DNA of 64,000 bases, taken from Prevotella sp. GTDB taxonomy: Bacteria > Bacteroidota > Bacteroidia > Bacteroidales > Bacteroidaceae. Each line of letters begins with the position of its first letter. The stretch's first letter is position 1. The stretch spans positions 1 through 64,000 of the forward strand of contig JAEEVW010000002.1 in assembly GCA_016291085.1 (NCBI GenBank), written 5' to 3'. A program made the position numbers and the translations under genes. The notes under the pieces are model-generated. The model was not told the DNA's origin, ran no database searches, and was given only the letters and a program-made list of their open reading frames with translations. Below are positions 20,945-29,170 of this stretch, in pieces.

Positions 20945-20973
20945 GCCGCCGAGGGAGTCGAACCCCCGACGGC
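20945..20973 (-). promoter_or_regulatory. T-arm-mimic hairpin, copy 2
   Basis: Minus-strand RNA GCCGTCGGGGG-TTCGACT-CCCTCGGCGGC; same loop as copy 1, 11-bp stem with two G.U pairs. Confidence 0.7.
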
Positions 20974-21028
20974 ATAAGGGGGATATCACATAGCGCCCCG
21001 GGCGCCTGTTTAGAGGGCAAACTGCTTA

Positions 21029-21391
21029 TTACTCGGCAAACTTCATCGTAAAAGTCTTGATGGTGGTGAAGTTTGAGCCGTCAGATGACCTCTGTAAATA
21101 AAGATTACCTTGGAGGTACTGGTTGTTGTAGGTGTCAACTATCGTCTGTAAGCGGTTAATCAAGTTATTCTCATCGACAACGGTGTTCTGGATTGACGCC
21201 ATCAGGTTGCTCAGTTCAGTAGTGAAAGCGACTGCTGCTTCCTGATTACTATACTTTATGTCATCGCTAAGTTTATAATAGACTTTTTCTGATTTATACT
21301 CTGTTTTTTCCTCGCTGCAAGAAGTAAATACTACACTTGTCATTGTCATGCAGAAGAAGGCAACTGCGGCCATTAGATACTTTTTCATCAT
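21029..21391 (-). CDS. Small lipoprotein, hypothetical
   Basis: 120 aa; 'MTMTSVVFTSCSEEKTEY' lipobox. Confidence 0.65.
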   Translation of the reverse strand: MMKKYLMAAVAFFCMTMTSVVFTSCSEEKTEYKSEKVYYKLSDDIKYSNQEAAVAFTTELSNLMASIQNTVVDENNLINRLQTIVDTYNNQYLQGNLYLQRSSDGSNFTTIKTFTMKFAE

Positions 21392-21428
21392 TGTTAATTC
21401 TTAATTGTTATTTGTTTGTTAATATGGA

Positions 21429-22202
21429 TTACTTACACTTGATATCCTCGAATTTCCACGTGGTTGATGGCTCGACAAAGTCGAATTCCGTCGCATTGTC
21501 AGGCAGTGGTGGGAAAACCAGAGCGAAACGTAATTTCTGACCTGGCCAGGGAATTATGGTGTAGCCAGGAGCCAATGAGAGATTCTCGATATTGACCAAA
21601 TTTAACTTACCACCCTTGTTGCCCTTAATATAGGCTGTTGCTTTAATGTTCAGACCAAAATTCATTCGCGGACTCGTATGCTCCAGTTCGATGCGTGTCT
21701 CCGTGTCGGAACAAGCCACACGCAGGATTTTGGTTACTCCGTTCTTCTTATTCACATAGAGGGGATTATCGCGCACATATCTGTATTTAGAGTAATCAGG
21801 TAGGATGGTCTTATCATTGTTCAGAACGCTGGGACCGTCGTCTGTACGACCAGCCTTCACATAGAGGCTGGTGATTTTTCGAGAGATCTGCTGCTGGTCG
21901 GAATAACCATAATTACAGTTCAGCTTGGCTGCCTCCTCATACTTGTTGAGGGCATCCTCCCATTTCTCCTCCTGTTCGAAGGCCTTGGCCTCTTCCATGG
22001 CATCCTTGAAACTCTGTTCATAATGTGCTTTCTCTTGGGCATGGATTTCCATCTGCTTCTGGCGCTCGGCGGATTCTATACTATGATTGATAGCACCGAA
22101 TACACCACTGATAGCTGTTTGAGTGTCATAATGAGTCCACTGTGCCTGGGCCGGCATGAATGTCACCAGTCCCAATGCAAATAAAAAAATGTTCTTTTTC
22201 AT
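21429..22202 (-). CDS. Secreted hypothetical protein with TPR-like segment
   Basis: Signal peptide; 'FEQEEKWEDALNKYEEAAKLNCNYGYSDQQQISRKITSLYVKAG'. Confidence 0.6.
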   Translation of the reverse strand: MKKNIFLFALGLVTFMPAQAQWTHYDTQTAISGVFGAINHSIESAERQKQMEIHAQEKAHYEQSFKDAMEEAKAFEQEEKWEDALNKYEEAAKLNCNYGYSDQQQISRKITSLYVKAGRTDDGPSVLNNDKTILPDYSKYRYVRDNPLYVNKKNGVTKILRVACSDTETRIELEHTSPRMNFGLNIKATAYIKGNKGGKLNLVNIENLSLAPGYTIIPWPGQKLRFALVFPPLPDNATEFDFVEPSTTWKFEDIKCK

Positions 22203-22236
22203 AATTATCGTTAGTAATCGTTTAATATTTATGCCT

Positions 22237-22268
22237 CAAAGGTACTCTGAAAATCCGAATCTTGCAAG
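22237..22268 (-). promoter_or_regulatory. Bacteroidota promoter (-7 TACCTTTG, -33 TTGC)
   Basis: CAAAGGTA (22237-22244), 20 bp, CAAG (22265-22268) on + strand; upstream of the 22202 start. Confidence 0.7.
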
Positions 22269-22290
22269 GCCAAAATCGCCACGAGTGAAG

Positions 22291-22330
22291 ATTTTGCATT
22301 AGCTGAGACTTTTTTGCATTAGCTGAGAGT
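22291..22330. repeat. Tandem 20-bp direct repeat, candidate AraC-type operator
   Basis: ATTTTGCATTAGCTGAGACT | TTTTTGCATTAGCTGAGAGT, 18/20 identical, between divergent genes. Confidence 0.75.
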
Positions 22331-22418
22331 TGCTACACCCCCGAATTCGCCCATTTTTCTGAAAACTCGCCCAATTATTGCAAAAAAAGTTGTAACTTTG
22401 CGGCGTAAATAAAACGAT

Positions 22419-23528
22419 ATGCCCGAACAGATAACTCCATTGTCGATATTGTATCTCCTGCTCCACGGCGCAGGAATTGCCGTGGGCACCGTACTATGCC
22501 TCTACCTGCTGATGTGTCGGGGCAAGGCTATCGCACCCGACATCACACCGCCCGTACGACTGCGCCGTTGGGCAGCGGCATTATTAGGCGTGATGGCCCT
22601 GGCCCACGTCTGGTGGATACTGTTCTACACGTACTCGGACGACACCAGCTCGGTGATTTACGGGCTTCTCGTCGCTATCGACTGCATGGTGCTGCCCCCC
22701 GTCTTCGTCGGCACACTGCTGCACATGCTGCAGGACCGCCGCCGACCGCTGTGGCCCATTTTTATCGTTATGACACCCTGCGCGGTAATCGCAGTGCTGC
22801 AGACAGCCCTGCCCGACATCGACCTCACGACCCCGAACATGATCTATGGACTGGCCATCGCCGTGGCCTTCATTATATATATGGTGGTGGCGGTGAGACA
22901 ATATGGGCGGTGGCTGCGCGACAACTACGCCGACCTGGAGCACGAGGAGGTGTGGCTCAGCCTTACACTGCTCATCGGCCTCATGATACTGCTCATGAGC
23001 TTTGAATATACCGACAACTACGTGATGTCCACCATCGCCCACCTCATCGGCTTCCCGCTGGCGGGCCTCCTGCTGTGGCGCGTGGAGACATTAAAAGACC
23101 TGAGCACCGATACTTCTACCGATGAAACTAACCACACCCCTCTTCTTTTGAGAGGAGAATTGGGTGAGGCTTCCAATATTGCCCTACTGCTGGAGAAGCA
23201 CTGCGAGGACACGCAGCTCTACCTGAATCCAGACCTGACCCTGACGAAACTCTCGGAAGCCGTCGGCGTGAACCGCTACTATATCAGCCAGTATTTCACC
23301 AGTCAGGACACAAGCTACTATGCATACATCCATGACCTCCGCATCCGTCACTTCGTAGCCCGCTACCGCGAACTTGCCGCTGCACATGAACCCATCGTCG
23401 CACAGCAGCTGGCCCAGGAGAGTGGTTACCACAGTTACAGCACCTTCAGCACCGCCTTCAAGCAGCGCATGCACAAGAGCGTCGCCGCCTGGATGCACGA
23501 AGAAGGATTGAGCATCCCATCACAATGA
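22419..23528 (+). CDS. AraC-family transcriptional regulator with N-terminal membrane region
   Basis: Multiple hydrophobic helices; C-term 'LTLTKLSEAVGVNRYYISQYFTSQDTSYYAYIHDLRIRHF...AQESGYHSYSTFSTAFKQRM' AraC HTH pair. Confidence 0.88.
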   Translation: MPEQITPLSILYLLLHGAGIAVGTVLCLYLLMCRGKAIAPDITPPVRLRRWAAALLGVMALAHVWWILFYTYSDDTSSVIYGLLVAIDCMVLPPVFVGTLLHMLQDRRRPLWPIFIVMTPCAVIAVLQTALPDIDLTTPNMIYGLAIAVAFIIYMVVAVRQYGRWLRDNYADLEHEEVWLSLTLLIGLMILLMSFEYTDNYVMSTIAHLIGFPLAGLLLWRVETLKDLSTDTSTDETNHTPLLLRGELGEASNIALLLEKHCEDTQLYLNPDLTLTKLSEAVGVNRYYISQYFTSQDTSYYAYIHDLRIRHFVARYRELAAAHEPIVAQQLAQESGYHSYSTFSTAFKQRMHKSVAAWMHEEGLSIPSQ

Positions 23529-23599
23529 AAACTCGGGAATCCTCTTTTTGGGGCTTTTTTACCTATTTAATATTAAAAATGTAGGAAAATCAGACCATA

Positions 23600-23716
23600 T
23601 TATTGACGCAATTCCAGCATAAATTCATCGCGTCTAGTCTTACCAAACTCTTTTCGGATGTACTTCGCTATTTGGCGAATTTGTTGTTTCGCCACGTCGG
23701 TCATGATGGATTTCAT
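23600..23716 (-). pseudogene. Truncated ParE-type toxin (38 aa)
   Basis: Own translation: MKSIMTDVAKQQIRQIAKYIRKEFGKTRRDEFMLELRQ*; N-terminal ParE pattern; 5 bp downstream of the antitoxin. Below the ORF-track length cutoff. Confidence 0.65.
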
Positions 23717-23721
23717 ACACC

Positions 23722-23988
23722 TTAAGCCATTGCAAGTTCGCGATCTTCCTCGGCGAACTCCTTTTCCAATTCGTCCATAGCCTCGTCAAAGTCATATATT
23801 CGGCCTTCGTCGATGTCGCGTTCGGATTGATCTATCATAGCATGGACTTCCTCAACAGTGTAGGGCTTGCGCGACTGCTCTTCCTTCTTGGCATACTCAG
23901 TAAGCTGTGTGGCCAACCAAATCATGTTGTCTGGCGAGAGCGTACCTGTAAGGTAGTCGCGTAGGTTTGTCAATGTTGCAGTACTCAT
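23722..23988 (-). CDS. Antitoxin-like protein
   Basis: 88 aa acidic; 'YTVEEVHAMIDQSERDIDEGRIYDFDEAMDELEKEF' type II antitoxin C-terminal pattern. Confidence 0.6.
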   Translation of the reverse strand: MSTATLTNLRDYLTGTLSPDNMIWLATQLTEYAKKEEQSRKPYTVEEVHAMIDQSERDIDEGRIYDFDEAMDELEKEFAEEDRELAMA

Positions 23989-24057
23989 ATCCTTCTCCTA
24001 TTTATTATTCTCGCTGCAAAAATACGAACTATTTTCGAAACAGCAAAATTTTAGGAG

Positions 24058-24087
24058 TAAAAAATCCCACTCAACGAGTGAGTGGGA
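24058..24087 (-). terminator. Rho-independent terminator
   Basis: TCCCACTC-AACGAGT-GAGTGGGA (24065-24087); minus strand continues into TTTTTTA. Confidence 0.75.
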
Positions 24088-24122
24088 CTAATATAAAGAG
24101 ACATCGGTTGTTGTCTTTTACT

Positions 24123-24404
24123 TCACCATATATCACGTATATCACGGGGACGGGCACCCTGATCGTTGGCATACGCTGCCACCTCATTGAGATTGCCATT
24201 ATCGAACTCTCTGAACACGCCTTCCTTACCATCCTCTTGATACTCAACAGCAAGGTTAAGGACGTTCCAGGTACGACAGAGGAGAGTCTCTACATCAGTT
24301 GCAGGCGGTGGTGTGCTTGCCTGAGCCGGAAAACAAAGAAAAAACTTGTATTTATATAATGAAGTCCGTGTATCATCTTTATGCAACATAGAGGGGATTA
24401 TCAT
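24123..24404 (-). CDS. Short hypothetical protein, possibly secreted remnant
   Basis: 93 aa, followed by a terminator in the right orientation; no recognised domain. Confidence 0.35.
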   Translation of the reverse strand: MIIPSMLHKDDTRTSLYKYKFFLCFPAQASTPPPATDVETLLCRTWNVLNLAVEYQEDGKEGVFREFDNGNLNEVAAYANDQGARPRDIRDIW

Positions 24405-24409
24405 GGGGA

Positions 24410-27400
24410 CTACTGATACTTGCTGAGCCAGCGTTTGACGTAGGTCCCGTCGGGGCGCATGATGATGTTGACGCCAGGGTGCAACTGACGCTGGGGAACG
24501 CCACTGACGCTGAAGATGCGCTGGGTGGCGGTTGCGTCAGTATGTATGGGGCTGACGGAGGAATCGTCGGCTCCGAAATGCAGGATTACCGGTTCTTCCA
24601 TACCTCCATAGAAGTCTGCGTCGTAGGCAAATGTCTCGCGGACGGGCTGTATGGTTCCAGTGGCCGCGTCGAGGGCCTGCAGAGTAACGGTTTCTCCCTG
24701 CCCGGAGGTGCCATGAACGGTAAGGAACAGGTAACCTTCGACCCAGCGTCCTATGCCGCGACACTCATTGCCTACAAAGGCTCCAACGAGGGGTTCCTGT
24801 TCGGAGATGAGGGTTTGCTGCGGGTCGAGTTGGCATATCATGGTCAAATTGTCGGGATAGGCGTAGACGTCGTATTGCCAGGATGTCTGAATGGGCTGGC
24901 TGGTGCCGCCGTCTGAAATGCCGGCAGCGGATTCGTCGTAGTCTATTGGATACATGAAGTTCCTATCCCAGACGGTAGCATAATACATATAGGCTTCACC
25001 AGGCTTCATGATGAAGTCCTCGGGATGCCACGAGTAATTATAGCGATACGCGAAGGAGTCGCGACCCACCACGCGGTTACCGGTATTCCCCCTGTTTTCC
25101 AAAGCGACGTTGATGGGCAGTGGCACGCGGGGTGTGTAACCGATCCATCTCCATTCATCTTTCGTGACGCCGATGAAGGTGGTGACGGGCAGGGAGACGC
25201 CTTGACGGACGACTTTGGAATCCTTGCGCATCAGCAACTTGTAGCCCTCGTTAGGAAGCAGAGCGGTCAGGTTGCCCACAAGTCCCTTGGTGTCGTCATT
25301 GCGCAGTTCCTGTGTCCTACTCCGCAAACAGGCTACCGAGCTGGTTCCGATGGCGGCAACATAGTCGGCGGCACTGATGGAACAGTCTTCGCTGATGACG
25401 GGTGCCACCCAGTTCCAGCCTTTTTTCAGGTCGAGTGTCACGGTAGTCGCCTGGGGAAGTATCACGGTGAAATCAATGGACAAGTAATGATAGGAATAGT
25501 TATCCGGTTGTCGAGCAAACATCCAACGGTAAGCATCTATTTTATAATAGGGATTAATGTAATAATAGCCATCAACAAATCCGTCTACGACAACCTCCTT
25601 GACGACGGTCCCCAAGGCTGGAATGGGAGTGGAGACGTCAACCGTTTTCCAGAGTTCATAATTGTGGTCTTCTTCTCCATCCGAGAGACGATGCATGACT
25701 TCCAACTTTATTTTGTTGTCGTAGTCAGTTTCGAGGCAGTTTACGAATGTCAGCTTCACCTTGATTTTATCAGACGAAATGATGCCGTTCACGATATCAG
25801 GGGATTCAATGGCGATTTTAAGTTCACCGTCGATTGGTTTGAAGACCTCTATCTGACAGGTGGCCAGAATGGTGTATTCAAAGTCATAGGTGTTGCCAAT
25901 GCGCTTTCTGTTGTGAGCAAGCGAAACGGTGTGTGTGCCCGGCTCTGAAGGAGGATAGAAGCGGAAGGGGAACTCAGAGGTCTGACCGGCATCAATGTCG
26001 ACGAGGCGCGCCTCCTTCAGCTCGCCATCGATGAGCAGGTAGATGTAGTTGTTGAAGTCGGTGCCGTTGTTGGTCACCGTACACTTCGCGTCGCAGTATT
26101 CACCTACCATCGGCCTTTCAGTTTCGACAGCGATGATACCGCTGACGTCGAGCACTGCAGGCGGCAGATTGTAAGGCATGCACACCAATGTCATGGTATT
26201 GCCATCGATGGTGGCGATGATGTAATACTTGTCTGTCCAGTGGTTGGCATGCCACGTCTCGGTACCCGTCACGCGGCTAACGGGCTTCACGATGAAAGTG
26301 CCGCTCTCGATGCCGGAGCCAAAGAGCAAATCCACAATACCTTGCTGTTCAGCAATTATATCCGTGTTCACTTTTATAACATCACAAGCCAGCCCCACCA
26401 TTGCTCCGTCGGGGGTGAAGACACCAAACGAAAGATCAAAATACTGGGGAGCATCAAGGTCGTAGCCCCACCAAGAGCCTGACACCGTGAACGGGAAATC
26501 GTCGGCAGTGCTGGTTCTGGTGACTTGTGTCTCATAGAGCGTCTTCCCATTCATATATAAATCGAGATAAGTAGTCCTCAGCGTATTCCACGCCTCAGGC
26601 ATGACACCCGTGTTTTTCTGGATACCCAGGACTGCCCATTGATTGGCACTATAGCCCAGAGGACCCTTCATGTATGGTACCCCATAGCCGTATGCATAGT
26701 CAAGCATGGAAAGCAGGAAGTAGCCGTTGCTGCCGCCTTCCCATCCACAGTTGAAGTGGAAATAGCCGTCGCCGTCGTAACCGTCGAGAACTAATGCGTG
26801 GGAAGTTTCTCTAACTATATTAACCCCCATATAGGGAACGACGCGTCCTGCCTGTAACTCATCGTACATCATTTGGCTCCACTCGGCCAGTTTGTAGTCT
26901 TCACGGCTGGCAACGCAAACGCCAGGGTCGTAGTCGAAATAGTACCTGAAAGCGTCTCGCAAGTCAAAAAGACCTGCTGAACCGTCATAAGATGAATATC
27001 TTGTCTTCAGGGCCGTGCCACACATAGCCATCAGCTGAGCAACGGCCATGTTCTCAGTGTCTGTGGGTCCTATGGCAGTGTAGGTTGGCAGCATGTGTTC
27101 CCAGTCGATGGTGGTTCCTGCGGCGAAAGGCATACCGCTGACATAGGCCGAGCTGGTCTCATAAGCTGGTATGTCGACGGGCAACTGCTTGGGCCACTGG
27201 TGGTAGTACATGACCTGAGCCATGCAGGTGGACATGCAACCAGTGAGACAGTGCTCGTTGGTGCTGGGATGTACGGGACACAGCAGGTTGTAGGGTTCAC
27301 GCTGTCCCCACTCCGTTTTCAGCATCGGGGCGATGGCACTACCCGATACGGTCACTTGTACGGGAGAAGCCTCGGGATGCTGTTCGAGCCAGTCAATCTG

Positions 27401-27796
27401 TTCGGCATAGCTATCGAGCCACATCTGGATGTGCTCGGGCAGGTTGTCGAGGTCCAGTGTTCCGTCAGTACTATATCCCAACACGGGTTGTGTCCTGTCG
27501 GAAGCAGAAGCAATGACAAAGCCTTGCTGTGGTGCGGTGAATACATAGTAAAGTGCGTCAGTATCGGCCTGTGCCCCCCGCCTGACGGCTCGTTGCAACG
27601 GAGCATTTTTCAGCACGTCGTCACAGCCGGTTTTGGTGGACAGGAACTGGCGGGCACGCTGGAGTGCCTGCTGACTGGTGATACGCTCGGCTTTGACCGA
27701 CATGGGAAGGGTCAACGCCAAAACTGAAAGAATAATGCAAGTTTTCAAGCCCCTCATATTGAGTGCGTTATATGTCGTTTTGCGTTCGTTCATCAT
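24410..27796 (-). CDS. Secreted C10-family (streptopain/interpain-like) cysteine protease with large C-terminal extension and T9SS-like tail
   Basis: 'KTEWGQREPYNLLCP', 'CLTGCMSTCMAQVMYYHQWP', 'ETSHALVLDGYDGDGYFHFNCGWEGGSNGYF'. Confidence 0.88.
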   Translation of the reverse strand: MMNERKTTYNALNMRGLKTCIILSVLALTLPMSVKAERITSQQALQRARQFLSTKTGCDDVLKNAPLQRAVRRGAQADTDALYYVFTAPQQGFVIASASDRTQPVLGYSTDGTLDLDNLPEHIQMWLDSYAEQIDWLEQHPEASPVQVTVSGSAIAPMLKTEWGQREPYNLLCPVHPSTNEHCLTGCMSTCMAQVMYYHQWPKQLPVDIPAYETSSAYVSGMPFAAGTTIDWEHMLPTYTAIGPTDTENMAVAQLMAMCGTALKTRYSSYDGSAGLFDLRDAFRYYFDYDPGVCVASREDYKLAEWSQMMYDELQAGRVVPYMGVNIVRETSHALVLDGYDGDGYFHFNCGWEGGSNGYFLLSMLDYAYGYGVPYMKGPLGYSANQWAVLGIQKNTGVMPEAWNTLRTTYLDLYMNGKTLYETQVTRTSTADDFPFTVSGSWWGYDLDAPQYFDLSFGVFTPDGAMVGLACDVIKVNTDIIAEQQGIVDLLFGSGIESGTFIVKPVSRVTGTETWHANHWTDKYYIIATIDGNTMTLVCMPYNLPPAVLDVSGIIAVETERPMVGEYCDAKCTVTNNGTDFNNYIYLLIDGELKEARLVDIDAGQTSEFPFRFYPPSEPGTHTVSLAHNRKRIGNTYDFEYTILATCQIEVFKPIDGELKIAIESPDIVNGIISSDKIKVKLTFVNCLETDYDNKIKLEVMHRLSDGEEDHNYELWKTVDVSTPIPALGTVVKEVVVDGFVDGYYYINPYYKIDAYRWMFARQPDNYSYHYLSIDFTVILPQATTVTLDLKKGWNWVAPVISEDCSISAADYVAAIGTSSVACLRSRTQELRNDDTKGLVGNLTALLPNEGYKLLMRKDSKVVRQGVSLPVTTFIGVTKDEWRWIGYTPRVPLPINVALENRGNTGNRVVGRDSFAYRYNYSWHPEDFIMKPGEAYMYYATVWDRNFMYPIDYDESAAGISDGGTSQPIQTSWQYDVYAYPDNLTMICQLDPQQTLISEQEPLVGAFVGNECRGIGRWVEGYLFLTVHGTSGQGETVTLQALDAATGTIQPVRETFAYDADFYGGMEEPVILHFGADDSSVSPIHTDATATQRIFSVSGVPQRQLHPGVNIIMRPDGTYVKRWLSKYQ

Positions 27797-27819
27797 TTTC
27801 GGTGTAGTATATCTGATGG

Positions 27820-27850
27820 CAAAGATAGTGAAAATTTAGCAAAGGACAAA
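27820..27850 (-). promoter_or_regulatory. Bacteroidota promoter
   Basis: CAAAGATA (27820-27827), 19 bp, CAAA (27847-27850) on + strand. Confidence 0.6.
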
Positions 27851-27875
27851 ATAATTCCACCACATTTTTACGTTG

Positions 27876-29024
27876 CTACTCACCCTTATTGATAAGCTCC
27901 CATTCGCGAGGAGTAAAGTCGCGGGTGTCGGCTTTCCATTGGGGATCGGGCATGTACCACCAGAACTGGCTGAAATAGCGCTGCAGCTTCTTGTCCTTGA
28001 ACACGTAGCCGCGGTTGGCATAGGGCAGGTTCTTCAGGATGCGGCGTTGCCAAGGGCTCTGGTTCATCTCTATCATATAGCTGCCGGGCATGTAGTTGTT
28101 GCTGCGGTCGTAGAAGGTGCCAAGCTTGTAATTGTCGAAATACAACCGTTCGGCCGACTGGATGTGCATGTCGTCCGTGGGCTTGAAGTTACGGGCGTGC
28201 CACGTTACGGTACCGTTTCTCACGACAATCTCCGCAAACTGCTCGTCGTAGCACTTCGTCGTCCTCACCTTTCCCACGCCCTCTGTCACGACGAACTGCG
28301 ACTGGGCGAACAGCGAGTTTTCCACACAGAAGTGCTTGCAGCTGTGCGGAGCACTGATGCGCAGCGTGAAGTCGTCGATCTGCCTGTTGGCCCACCGCAT
28401 GGCAGGAGTCAGCCAATAAGGCACATGGAAACAACGGTCGACACCGCTGCTCATCAGATAGCGGTACGTGTGGTGGATGGTGTTCCGGCCCGGCAGGAAA
28501 CGGGCTTCGAAGTAGTAGGCATAGGCGAAACTTACCAGACTGTCGCGCTCGGCGTCGTACAACAGGCTGTTGTTGGGCAGGTCTTCGCCGTTGCGCATCT
28601 TCACCTCGCCATACGACTTCCAGCGCTTCAGGTCCAGCGGCTTGAAGTCACAGGGCACGTCGAGCTCCTCCTTGACAACGGCATTCGTATAGGTCAGCTG
28701 CCGGCCGTTCATCACCACCGTGAAATCGTGGATATGCGGGTGAATGCCCTGTGGGCTGAAGGGCTCGTAGTCGTTGTAGGGTGCGCTGGCCTCGAAGCCC
28801 ATCGTCACCGTTTTCTCCTGGCCGCGGTTGGTGAGCACATACTGCACGTCGACGCTTGCATAGCCGTCGTCACCGAGCGTGATGGCCAGTACCTCGCTGG
28901 TCAGCGCTATGTCCGTTTCATGCACAGGCACCAGGTGGTTGCCGTTTACGAAAAACACGCCGTCGTTTCCCCACGCCGTCACCGCGCAGAGAAGGACTGT
29001 GGCAAATACAAATAACTTCTTCAT
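27876..29024 (-). CDS. Secreted protein with C-terminal YARHG domain (DUF4424-like N-terminus)
   Basis: 'NLPYANRGYVFKDKKLQRYFSQFWWYMPDPQWKADTRDFTPREWELIN' YARHG pattern. Confidence 0.7.
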   Translation of the reverse strand: MKKLFVFATVLLCAVTAWGNDGVFFVNGNHLVPVHETDIALTSEVLAITLGDDGYASVDVQYVLTNRGQEKTVTMGFEASAPYNDYEPFSPQGIHPHIHDFTVVMNGRQLTYTNAVVKEELDVPCDFKPLDLKRWKSYGEVKMRNGEDLPNNSLLYDAERDSLVSFAYAYYFEARFLPGRNTIHHTYRYLMSSGVDRCFHVPYWLTPAMRWANRQIDDFTLRISAPHSCKHFCVENSLFAQSQFVVTEGVGKVRTTKCYDEQFAEIVVRNGTVTWHARNFKPTDDMHIQSAERLYFDNYKLGTFYDRSNNYMPGSYMIEMNQSPWQRRILKNLPYANRGYVFKDKKLQRYFSQFWWYMPDPQWKADTRDFTPREWELINKGE

Positions 29025-29100
29025 ACCATGCATATAGAGAAATGGTGTAACCTGTGTTGGCTACACCATTTATTATTCCTTAAGATGTAGATTACTTCTG

Positions 29101-29170
29101 AACAACTTGAGCTTCGCTCGAGCTTGTTCACGTTCGGAAGAACTTGAGCAAGCTCAGTTCTTCACTCACT
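29101..29170. repeat. Post-stop palindromic repeat, copy B
   Basis: GAGCTTCGCTCGAGCTTGTTCACGTTCGGAAG...GAGCAAGCT...CTCACTTAATCACAACC; matches copy at 49005-49079. Confidence 0.6.

Noticed and set aside
22291-22330. CRISPR array
   Set aside because: Only two directly adjacent 20-bp copies with no spacers; fits a tandem operator instead. No CRISPR array or cas gene seen in the window.
27873-29015. 380-aa plus-strand ORF opposite the YARHG protein
   Set aside because: Almost exact antisense overlap with a signal-peptide-bearing gene that has domain support.
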